A stretch of DNA of 64,000 nucleotides from positions 372,001-436,000 of the forward strand of contig CANMRT010000004.1 of assembly GCA_947500415.1 (NCBI GenBank), written 5' to 3'. Made by a program: the position numbers and the translations under genes. The notes beneath the pieces were generated by a model. That model searched no databases and was not told where the DNA came from. It worked only from the letters and a program-made list of their open reading frames with translations. Shown in pieces: positions 56,314 through 64,000 of this stretch. Within the stretch, counting starts at the first letter, position 1, and each line of letters starts with the position of its first letter. This DNA is from an uncultured Roseicyclus sp. GTDB lineage: Bacteria > Pseudomonadota > Alphaproteobacteria > Rhodobacterales > Rhodobacteraceae.

Positions 56314-57122
56314 CGCTTTTCCAAACGCTCTTCGATGACCTTCAGACGTTCCAGAACCTCATCGCGATACTTGTCGGTCGCGGCATTGGATTCTTCAGAA
56401 TGGGCGTCTTGCATGGAGTTCACGACGAGGCCGACGATCAAGTTCACAACGGCGAAAGTCGTGACCATGATGAAGGGCACGAAGAACATCCAGGCGTAGG
56501 GGTACACCTCTTGGACGGGCCGAACGATGCCCATGGACCACGACTCGAGCGTCATGATCTGGAATAGCGAGTAAAGCGATTGGCCGAGGCTGCCGAACCA
56601 CTCCTGAAAATTCGCGGCTTGGTCTGGCGTGCAAGTCGGGCACGGGCCGCCGAAAAGCTTCGTCGCCATAACCGCGCCGATGTAGAAGATGATCGACATC
56701 AGCAAGAAAACGGAGCCCATGCCGGGCAGCGCCGTCAGCAGACCTTCGACCACGCGGCGCAATGATGGTACGCCTGAAACAACGCGCAGGACCCGCAGAA
56801 TGCGAAGGGCGCGGAGGACGGCGAGGCCTTGGCCCGCGGGAACAAGCGCGATTCCGACGATGATGAAATCGAAGATATTCCAGCCATTGCGGAAAAAACG
56901 CAGGCCTAGGGCGAAAAGCTTTAGGGCAATCTCGGCAACGAAGATGCCAAGACACAGACGGTCGAGTGCGTAGATCAGGCCAGAATACCGCGCCATGACC
57001 ACGTCGGATGTCTCAAGCCCCAGGATGATCGCGTTGAAGATGATGACGCCGATGATGAAATTCCGGACCTGCGGACGGTCGAGGAAGTCGGCCATACGGG
57101 TGCGGAATGTCTGGTCGGCCAT
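56310..57122 (-). CDS. Voltage-gated sodium channel, NaChBac/NavAb type
   Basis: S4 sensor LRALRILRVLRVVSGVPSLRRVV and selectivity filter LFQIMTLESWSMGIVRPVQEVYPYAWMFFVPFI. Confidence 0.92.
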   Translation of the reverse strand: MADQTFRTRMADFLDRPQVRNFIIGVIIFNAIILGLETSDVVMARYSGLIYALDRLCLGIFVAEIALKLFALGLRFFRNGWNIFDFIIVGIALVPAGQGLAVLRALRILRVLRVVSGVPSLRRVVEGLLTALPGMGSVFLLMSIIFYIGAVMATKLFGGPCPTCTPDQAANFQEWFGSLGQSLYSLFQIMTLESWSMGIVRPVQEVYPYAWMFFVPFIMVTTFAVVNLIVGLVVNSMQDAHSEESNAATDKYRDEVLERLKVIEERLEKR

Positions 57123-57142
57123 CAATGCGCTCCTGCGGGAAA

Positions 57143-58366
57143 TCAGCTTTGGATATGGGGCAGGGAAAACTTGGCCGCAAGTTCCACATGGGGCGACCAG
57201 CGGAATTGATCGACCGGCCGCACCCATTCGAGCGTGTAGCCCGCATCGGTTAAGATTTTCGCATCGCGGGCGAAGGTGACGGGATTGCAGGAGACGGCGG
57301 CGATCGTTGGGATCTGCGCCTTGGCGATTTCGTGCGTCTGAGCCTCTGCACCCGCGCGGGGTGGGTCGATGACGACGGCGTCGAACTTGGTGAACTCATC
57401 GGGCAGCAGGGGGCGACGGAAGAGATCGCGCGCCTCGGTCGTGATCGGTTTAAGGCCGGAAGTGTGGTTGGAGGCTTGCGTGAGGGCGGCGAGTAGATCC
57501 GGCGCGGCTTCGACGGCATGGACCGGTGCGTTCCGGCTGAGCGGTAGAGCGAAAGTGCCGAGGCCGCAGAAGAGATCAGCGATGTGTTTCGCGCCTTGGG
57601 TGGCCTCAGCGACGGCGGCTTGAAGGGCATCTTCGCCTTCTGGGGTGGCTTGCAGGAAAGCACCTGGGGGCGGGGTCACGCGCGCAGGGCCTACGGTAAG
57701 GGTTGGCGGCGTTTCGATGAATACGGGTTCATCCTCCCACGTCAGACGGATGAAGGGCTGCGCAATGGGGGGCAGGGCGGCGCGTAGAGGGCCGTCGAGG
57801 GGTTTGCCGCCGGTAACACGTAGGTCGATGCCGGTGTCTGTTAGCGTTAGGGCGAAGGCGAGAGTGGCGGCGCGCGAGGCACCGATGCGAGTAATTTGTT
57901 CGAGCGCTGGGAGCGTTTCGAGCAGGCTTGGATGCAGCAGAGTACAGTCTCTGATTGGCACGATAGTGTCTGATCTTCGTGCATGAAAGCCGACCAATGC
58001 ACCCTTCTTGGTGCGGGTACCTGCGAGGGTCGCGCGACGGCGCGTGCGGGGCGCGGAGGAGAGGATCAGGCGCAGTGGGGTGGGTAGATCGTGCGCCGCG
58101 AGAGCGTTTGTGATCACATCTGCTTTCCAAGCCGCTACGAATGGATCAGAAGCGTGCATCAAGCTACATCCGCCGCAGGATTTGTAATGTGGACAGGGAG
58201 CTTTCACGCGGTCGGTTGAGGGTGTGATCACAGACGGTGATGCGATGCGATCGCCTGTGATGCTCCCTGAAATGACCTCTCCTGGGAGGGTCATTGAGGC
58301 ATAAATCGGCCCGTCCGCTATGCCGTCTCCGTGGTGGCCAAGGCGTTGAATTGTGACCTCAGCCAT
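57143..58366 (-). CDS. TRAM-domain class I SAM-dependent RNA methyltransferase (TrmA/RlmD family)
   Basis: MAEVTIQRLGHHGDGIADGPIYASMTLPGE; Fe-S Cys motif CPHYKSCGGCSLMH; DLFCGLGTFALPLS; VSCNPVTFARDAKIL. Confidence 0.93.
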   Translation of the reverse strand: MAEVTIQRLGHHGDGIADGPIYASMTLPGEVISGSITGDRIASPSVITPSTDRVKAPCPHYKSCGGCSLMHASDPFVAAWKADVITNALAAHDLPTPLRLILSSAPRTRRRATLAGTRTKKGALVGFHARRSDTIVPIRDCTLLHPSLLETLPALEQITRIGASRAATLAFALTLTDTGIDLRVTGGKPLDGPLRAALPPIAQPFIRLTWEDEPVFIETPPTLTVGPARVTPPPGAFLQATPEGEDALQAAVAEATQGAKHIADLFCGLGTFALPLSRNAPVHAVEAAPDLLAALTQASNHTSGLKPITTEARDLFRRPLLPDEFTKFDAVVIDPPRAGAEAQTHEIAKAQIPTIAAVSCNPVTFARDAKILTDAGYTLEWVRPVDQFRWSPHVELAAKFSLPHIQS

Positions 58367-58817
58367 AGGCGATGGCCGGTGAAAAGGCGTAGCCTTCGGG
58401 TGAGAGGATCGTGGCTTCGCGCAGACCGTGGGGTTTGTTGGCCGGTGGCTCAATCACATGATGACCGAGAGTTTCAGCGCGCTGGACGGCAGCTTCTGGG
58501 TCGATTCCGAACAGGTAGAATTGTGCGCCGCCGCCGCGGGGCGGGTTCTCTGGGATCAGCTGCGGCAGCGGATTGGAATGGTAGGTGCCGTCCGAGTGCA
58601 ACTGGATCAGCGCGCTGCCATGACGGATGATGGCAAAATCATCGGATAAGCGGTGGGCGATCAGGCCGAAGGTGTCGGTCAGGAATGACGCCAACGCGCG
58701 GACATCGCGGGTCAAAAGGTTGAGGCCAACGCCAGACAGGGAACGGCCGAAATCCTCGGCGGGGATTGTTTCTAGGTCCATAGAGGGAGGATTGCGGGAA
58801 AGGGGGCGGCGGGACAA
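58359..58817 (-). CDS. VOC-family (glyoxalase/bleomycin resistance-like) protein
   Basis: GVGLNLLTRDVRALASFLTDTFGLIAHRLSDDFAIIRHGSALIQLHSD; overlaps the methyltransferase start by 8 bp. Confidence 0.85.
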   Translation of the reverse strand: MSRRPLSRNPPSMDLETIPAEDFGRSLSGVGLNLLTRDVRALASFLTDTFGLIAHRLSDDFAIIRHGSALIQLHSDGTYHSNPLPQLIPENPPRGGGAQFYLFGIDPEAAVQRAETLGHHVIEPPANKPHGLREATILSPEGYAFSPAIAYG

Positions 58818-58838
58818 GTCCTGTGACAGGTGTGCACC

Positions 58839-59342
58839 CTATAGACTGTCGAGGAAGCGGGACACGTCGGATGGGGAGCGGAGGTGGTGGACCGCGACGT
58901 CGGGTTCGGCTTTGGCCATCCAGCGGAGGCCAGCGAGGCGATTCTTTTCGCGTGTGTCCCAGATCCATTTCCAGAATTCGAGGCTCACCTGTTCCGGGCA
59001 GCCGTCGGGCAGGTCTGGGCGCGTTTTTCCGTAGTGATGGAGGGTGCGTTTGGCGACGCGCCAGGCGCGGAGGGGGAGTGGGAAATCGAGGTTAATGAGG
59101 GTGTCGCAGCGACTGAGGCGGTGTTCCTTGGTGGCACCCAGCCCGCCTTCAAAGATCCACGTGTCGCGGTTCTGGACCTCCATCGCCATGGCAATTTTCT
59201 CTGGCTTGGGGCGTTCATTCCAACCGGACATCCAGTGGATCTGGTCGATGTGATAGACAGGTAGGCCAGTTTTCTCACCCAGAAGACGGGCGAGTGTCGA
59301 TTTTCCGGAGCCCGGCTGGCCTATGATCATCACGCGCTGCAT
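58839..59342 (-). CDS. P-loop kinase-like ATPase (adenylate kinase/FlaR-like fold)
   Basis: RVMIIGQPGSGKSTLARLLGEKTGLPVYHIDQIHW. Confidence 0.85.
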   Translation of the reverse strand: MQRVMIIGQPGSGKSTLARLLGEKTGLPVYHIDQIHWMSGWNERPKPEKIAMAMEVQNRDTWIFEGGLGATKEHRLSRCDTLINLDFPLPLRAWRVAKRTLHHYGKTRPDLPDGCPEQVSLEFWKWIWDTREKNRLAGLRWMAKAEPDVAVHHLRSPSDVSRFLDSL

Positions 59343-59345
59343 CGG

Positions 59346-61205
59346 TCACTCGGCTGCGGCCACGTCATCCGTGCCGATGAAGCCGCCCGATTGGCGGGTC
59401 CAGTAGCGTGCGTAGAGGCCGTCGCGCGCGAGGAGTTCGTCGTGGGTTCCGTCTTCGACGATGCGGCCCTGATCGAGGACGATGATGCGGTCCATGGCAC
59501 TGAGCGTCGATAACCGGTGGGCGATTGCGATGGTGGTCTTGCCCTCCATCACGCGGGTGAGGGTAGACTGGATAGCAGCCTCAACTTCGGAGTCGAGGGC
59601 GCTGGTGGCTTCATCTAGGACGAGAATGGGTGCGTCTTTGAGAAAGGCGCGGGCCAGCGCGATGCGCTGGCGTTGGCCGCCGGAGAGTTTCACGCCGCGT
59701 TCCCCGAGGAAGGCATTGTAACCCGTACGGCCTTTGAAATCCTGGAGATCGAGGATGAAATCATGGGCCTCGGCGCGCTTGGCGGCGTCGATGATCTCGG
59801 CCTCCGTCGCTTCGGGGCGGCCATAGTGGATATTATCCCGGGCGGTGCGATTGAACATCGCGGTTTCCTGCGTGACCATGGCGATCTGCTGGCGGAGGCT
59901 GTCCTGGGTGACGCCAGCCACGTCTTGCCCATCGATCAAGATTCGACCCTGTTCGGCATCGTAGAGCCGCATTACGAGGTTCACGAGCGTGGATTTGCCG
60001 GCACCTGACGCACCGACAACGCCGAGTTTCTGACCGGGTTCGACGGTAAGGTCGATGCCATCCACACCGCCCGCGCGCTGGCCGTAGGCAAAGCTGACAT
60101 TGTCGAATTCGACGCGGCCCTTGATGCGCGGCAGGGCCGCTGCGCCAGGTGCGTCGGTCAGGCCGTGGGCGGGGGTGAGCGTTCGCATCCCATCCTCCAA
60201 CTCACCGACGTTGGCGTAGATGCCCATTAGGGTGAAAGAGACCCAGCCGGTCATCTGCGAAATGCGCATGGAGATCGCTCCGATGGCGGCAATGTCACCT
60301 GGCGTCACTGCGCCGGTGCGCCAGAGAAGGACAGCGCCGATCACTAGCAGGACAGGCAGCAACCCGGCGGTTGCCATGAGGACGAACCGGAAGGCGGTGG
60401 AGAGGTAGCCGAAGTGGAGCGCGGCCTCGCGGTAGCCTGACATTGCGCCGATGGCCGCGGTATCCTCATGGTCTGTGTGGCCGAAGAGTTTGACGGTCTT
60501 GATGTTGGTGACGGTATCGACGACCTGACCGGTGACGTTTGCGCGCGCAGCGGCGCGGGCCTTGGCGCGGATACGGATGCGAGGCAAATACCAGCGGATC
60601 AAGGCGGCGTAGATGCCCATCCAGAGGACCAGCATCAGGGCGATACGCCAGTCGATGGCGACCAGTAGGCCGATGGTGCCGATGATAGTGATGACGGCGT
60701 AAACGGCGGCGGAGATGACTTCCTGCACGATATTGACCAACGCAGAGGTCGATTGCGCCTGCTTCTGCGCGATGCGACCTGCGAAATCGTTGTCGAAGAA
60801 GGTCACGTCGTGGCCGAGGGTCCAGCGGTGGAGGCGCGACTGGATCAGGGGGGCAAGGTTCGGCGGTAGTACGATGCCAGAGAAGGCGGCGGAGAGGCCG
60901 AAGAAGAGCGGGCGGATGAGGATATAGAAGCCGATGTACGCGGCGATCAGCAGGGCATGTTCGGAGAGATAGTTGGCGCTTTCGCCTGTGGTGCTGTCGA
61001 TCATCACGCCCAGGAACCAGGCAGAGACAACCTCCATCAACCCGGCCATGCCGGAAAAGGCAGCGGCCACGAGGATCACCGGCCAAGCGCCAGTGAGACA
61101 CCATTTGATGAAGGCCCAAAGCGTCTGCGGGGGCGGCCCTTCGGCAGGGGCGAAAGGCGGGATCAGGGTGCCGAGCCAGACGCCTGCGCGTTTGATCTGC
61201 TTCAT
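59346..61205 (-). CDS. ABC exporter half-transporter (fused TMD-NBD)
   Basis: VGASGAGKSTLVNLVMRLYDAEQG Walker A, VKLSGGQRQRIALARAFLKDAPILVLDEATSALDSE. Confidence 0.95.
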   Translation of the reverse strand: MKQIKRAGVWLGTLIPPFAPAEGPPPQTLWAFIKWCLTGAWPVILVAAAFSGMAGLMEVVSAWFLGVMIDSTTGESANYLSEHALLIAAYIGFYILIRPLFFGLSAAFSGIVLPPNLAPLIQSRLHRWTLGHDVTFFDNDFAGRIAQKQAQSTSALVNIVQEVISAAVYAVITIIGTIGLLVAIDWRIALMLVLWMGIYAALIRWYLPRIRIRAKARAAARANVTGQVVDTVTNIKTVKLFGHTDHEDTAAIGAMSGYREAALHFGYLSTAFRFVLMATAGLLPVLLVIGAVLLWRTGAVTPGDIAAIGAISMRISQMTGWVSFTLMGIYANVGELEDGMRTLTPAHGLTDAPGAAALPRIKGRVEFDNVSFAYGQRAGGVDGIDLTVEPGQKLGVVGASGAGKSTLVNLVMRLYDAEQGRILIDGQDVAGVTQDSLRQQIAMVTQETAMFNRTARDNIHYGRPEATEAEIIDAAKRAEAHDFILDLQDFKGRTGYNAFLGERGVKLSGGQRQRIALARAFLKDAPILVLDEATSALDSEVEAAIQSTLTRVMEGKTTIAIAHRLSTLSAMDRIIVLDQGRIVEDGTHDELLARDGLYARYWTRQSGGFIGTDDVAAAE

Positions 61206-63058
61206 TCGGCGGCCTCCCCTGTGTCCGGCTCAATCCCGATGAACCCGCCCGACTGGCGCGCCCAGAAATTTGCATATAGGCCGTTCGCGGCCAGAAGCGC
61301 TTCGTGAGTGCCGTCTTCGACGATGCGTCCGTCATCGAGCACCACGATCCGGTCCATCCGGGCAATAGTGGACAGCCGGTGGGCGATGGCGATGACGGTC
61401 TTGCCCTCCATTACGCCATAGAGAGTGTCCTGAATCTGAGCCTCCACTTCGCTGTCGAGCGCGGAGGTTGCCTCGTCCAGCACAAGGATCGGCGCGTCCT
61501 TGAGGATCACGCGAGCGAGCGTGACGCGTTGGCGCTGACCCCCGGAGAGCTTCACCCCGCGTTCCCCGACATGAGCGTCGTAGCCCGTGCGGCCCTGCGG
61601 GTCTTCGAGGTCGAGGATGAAGTTGTGCGCCTCGGCGCGGTGGGCGGCGGCCAACATCATCTCTTCGCTGGCGTCAGGACGACCGTAGAGGATGTTGTCG
61701 CGAACGGAGCGGTGCAGGAGGGAGCTGTCTTGCTGCACCATCCCGATTTGCAGGCGCAGGCTGTCTTGCGTGACTTGGGCGATGTCCTGCCTGTCGATCA
61801 AAATACGACCCTGTTCAGCGTCGTAGAACCGCAGAAGTAGCTTGACGAGAGTTGATTTTCCCGCGCCTGAGCGACCCACAAGTCCGACCTTCTCGCCGGA
61901 GTTGATAGTCAGTTGCAGCGCGTCGATCCCGCCCGCGCCGCGCCCATAGTGATGTGAGACGCCGTCGAATGTAATCTGGCAATCAGTGATCTGGAGCGGC
62001 TTCGCACCTCGTGTGTCGGTCAGTTGGATCGGTTCGGTGATCGTCTCCATCCCCTCAGCCACGACGCCGAGAGAGCGGAAGAAGGTGCTGACCGCCCACA
62101 TGATCCACCCGGTCATGGCGTTCAGGCGCAGGGTGAGCGCGGTGGCAGCGGCTACAACGCCGACGGAGGCCGCGCCTTGGCTCCACAACCATATGCCCCA
62201 GCCGACAACAGCCACGATAAGGAAGCCATTCAGCGTGACGAGCATCACGTCCATGGTCGTGAAAATCCGCATCTCGCGGGCAAAAGTTTGGCGGGTCTTT
62301 TCGATGGCGTCCTTTGCGTAGGCGAGCTCGCTGTCGTGGTGGGCGAAGAGCTTCACGGAATGGATGTTCGTGTAGCTGTCCACGACGCGACCCGTGGTCA
62401 TGGAGCGGGCATCGGCGCTGGCCTTTGATGCCGGGCCGACGCGCTGCATGGTCCAGCGGAGCAGTAGTGCGTAGAGGGCAAACCAAGCGACGAGCGGAAT
62501 GGCGAGGCGGGGGTCAGCCTCGGCCAACAAGATCGCAGCCCCGACCAAGTAGGCGAGTGAAAAGGTGATCGCATCAAAGACCTGGAAGATCGCGTCGCCC
62601 GCGCTTCCAGGGGTTTGCATAATGCGGTTGGCGATACGGCCCGCGAAGTCATTTTCGAAGAAGCCGACGGATTGACGCAGCACCTGCTTGTGGGCCCGCC
62701 AGCGAACCAGAGCGCCGAATTGCGGCAGCACGCCATTGTTTAGGAGGGCAGTGCCAAGCGCCTGCAGGGCAGGACGGAGAAGAAGGATGAAGACCGCCGC
62801 AAGGATCAGTTCGGTACCGTAGTCTGAAAGGACCTGCGCCGGTTCCCCGTCGGTCAAAAGATCGACGACACGACCTAGGTACCAGATCAACCCGATCTCC
62901 ACCGCGGCCACGACAACAGACATCACAGCAGTGATGGCGAAGAGGCCTTTGAATGGCTGCGAGTATTCCCAAAGGAACGGCCATAGACGGCGTGGGGGGC
63001 GATCGTCTTCGGGGTAGCCCGTGTACGGATCGACCAGATTTTCGAATTTACTGAACAT
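61202..63058 (-). CDS. ABC exporter half-transporter (fused TMD-NBD)
   Basis: MFSKFENLVDPYTGYPEDDRPPRRLWPFLWEYSQPFKG; VGRSGAGKSTLVKLLLRFYDAEQG; VKLSGGQRQRVTLARVILKDAPILVLDEATSALDSE; 4-bp overlap with the next gene. Confidence 0.95.
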   Translation of the reverse strand: MFSKFENLVDPYTGYPEDDRPPRRLWPFLWEYSQPFKGLFAITAVMSVVVAAVEIGLIWYLGRVVDLLTDGEPAQVLSDYGTELILAAVFILLLRPALQALGTALLNNGVLPQFGALVRWRAHKQVLRQSVGFFENDFAGRIANRIMQTPGSAGDAIFQVFDAITFSLAYLVGAAILLAEADPRLAIPLVAWFALYALLLRWTMQRVGPASKASADARSMTTGRVVDSYTNIHSVKLFAHHDSELAYAKDAIEKTRQTFAREMRIFTTMDVMLVTLNGFLIVAVVGWGIWLWSQGAASVGVVAAATALTLRLNAMTGWIMWAVSTFFRSLGVVAEGMETITEPIQLTDTRGAKPLQITDCQITFDGVSHHYGRGAGGIDALQLTINSGEKVGLVGRSGAGKSTLVKLLLRFYDAEQGRILIDRQDIAQVTQDSLRLQIGMVQQDSSLLHRSVRDNILYGRPDASEEMMLAAAHRAEAHNFILDLEDPQGRTGYDAHVGERGVKLSGGQRQRVTLARVILKDAPILVLDEATSALDSEVEAQIQDTLYGVMEGKTVIAIAHRLSTIARMDRIVVLDDGRIVEDGTHEALLAANGLYANFWARQSGGFIGIEPDTGEAAE

Positions 63059-63096
63059 GACATTTCCCGTGTCAGGCGGGAGATATAGCGCGTGGT

Positions 63097-63672
63097 TCAG
63101 AGAAAGACCATGACGGCAGAGGCGAGAAGTCCCGTGGCCATGACGCGCGCGAAGATGGTCCAGGCCTTTGGGGTGGTGAGGAGTAGCGCGAGGAGGGATC
63201 CGGCGAACGTCCAGAAGAGACAAACGCCCAAGTTTAGGGTCGAAAATGTTGTGCCTAGACGCAGCGCTTCGCCTATCGGCGAGAGACCGCTGGGAAAGCC
63301 GGATGCGGCAGCGAGAGCCACGGCCCAGACCTTGGGGTTCACCCATTGGAAGAGGGCGGCTTTGAGAATGCCCCATGGTTCGGCGGAGGACTCGGAACGC
63401 GTGGCGGACGAACGCCAAAGGGCGATGCCCATCCAGACGATCCAAGAAGCTGCGATGATTTGGAGGGTGATTTCGAGGGCTGGGTAAGTGGAAAGTAGTG
63501 CGCCGATTCCGAACCCAGTGAGACCAGCGGTGATGCCAACGCCAAGGGCCACGCCCACGACATGGGGAAGGGTGCGGGCGAAGCCGAACCGGGCGCCCGA
63601 AGCGGTCAGTAGGATGACGTTTGGTCCGGGGCTGAAGAGGCCTGCGAAGACGAAGAGGTAGAGCGGGTCCAT
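63097..63672 (-). CDS. LysE-family translocator
   Basis: MDPLYLFVFAGLFSPGPNVILLTASGARFGFARTLPHVVGVALG. Confidence 0.92.
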   Translation of the reverse strand: MDPLYLFVFAGLFSPGPNVILLTASGARFGFARTLPHVVGVALGVGITAGLTGFGIGALLSTYPALEITLQIIAASWIVWMGIALWRSSATRSESSAEPWGILKAALFQWVNPKVWAVALAAASGFPSGLSPIGEALRLGTTFSTLNLGVCLFWTFAGSLLALLLTTPKAWTIFARVMATGLLASAVMVFL

Positions 63673-64000
63673 CTAGGCGAACAGGTCTGCTTTGGTCAGC
63701 GTGAAGCCGCTGTCGATCCAGCGTTGCTCAAGGTCGCGCAGCCTTTGGCCAAGGGCCGGCCCTTGTAGATCAGGCATCAAGTCGGCGGCTTGAACGGGGA
63801 AGATCGCCTTTGCGCCGAATTCGGCGGCATCGAGTGCCTTGGGGTCGACCGGCTGTTCGAACAGGGCCGCGCGAAGGAAAATGATGTCATGTGCCTTATC
63901 CGCGCCGTGGCGATAGCCGAGGGCGCCAGGGGATGTCGTGCTGGCCATCTCTGCTCTGTAGATCGCGTGCTGGGTAGTATCCGCTTTGGACAGGCGTAGG
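63673..64000 (-). CDS. CCA tRNA nucleotidyltransferase, C-terminal part (runs off window end)
   Basis: Minus frame stays open to the edge: LRLSKADTTQHAIYRAEMASTTSPGALGYRHGADKAHDIIFLRAALFEQPVDPKAL...ADLMPDLQGPALGQRLRDLEQRWIDSGFTLTKADLFA, resembling alphaproteobacterial CCA-adding enzyme C-termini. Confidence 0.65.
   Translation of the reverse strand, partial: LRLSKADTTQHAIYRAEMASTTSPGALGYRHGADKAHDIIFLRAALFEQPVDPKALDAAEFGAKAIFPVQAADLMPDLQGPALGQRLRDLEQRWIDSGFTLTKADLFA

Noticed and set aside
1-64000. CRISPR arrays, rRNA operons, transposases, integrases, phage genes
   Set aside because: None seen: no regularly spaced repeats, no rRNA-like sequence, no recognisable mobile-element proteins in the translated frames.

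Overview
This is a high-GC alphaproteobacterial chromosome window, most likely Rhodobacteraceae/Roseobacter-type and an anoxygenic phototroph. The left end carries the edge of a photosynthesis gene cluster: partial bchO, bchD, bchI and crtA on the minus strand, divergent from crtI-crtB. Between crtA and crtI are two TGT-N12-ACA palindromes of the PpsR/CrtJ type. Most of the rest is core metabolism. This includes a split mnmD/mnmC2-like pair, scattered leuC/leuB/leuD, a urate-catabolism cluster (puuD, uraH, a ureidoglycine aminohydrolase-like cupin, an NCS2 permease and a LysR regulator), tRNA-Pro(CGG), an unlinked FbpB/FbpA-type iron transporter, a DUF4198/HupE pair, asd, and a carbonic anhydrase-SbtA-SbtB-like bicarbonate module. 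It also includes pepA-like/NlpC genes, ilvE, petP/petR-like regulators, hdaH-like-xseB-ispA-dxs, a NaChBac-type sodium channel coupled to a Crp/Fnr regulator, and a two-gene ABC exporter. The least explained segment is an AT-richer island at about 25.5-27.1 kb. It encodes an XRE-type protein with a long uncharacterised C-terminus, divergent from a 41-aa single-TM microprotein that the ORF track omits. I saw no CRISPR array, rRNA, transposase or phage module. All family assignments come from reading the sequence, with no database search.
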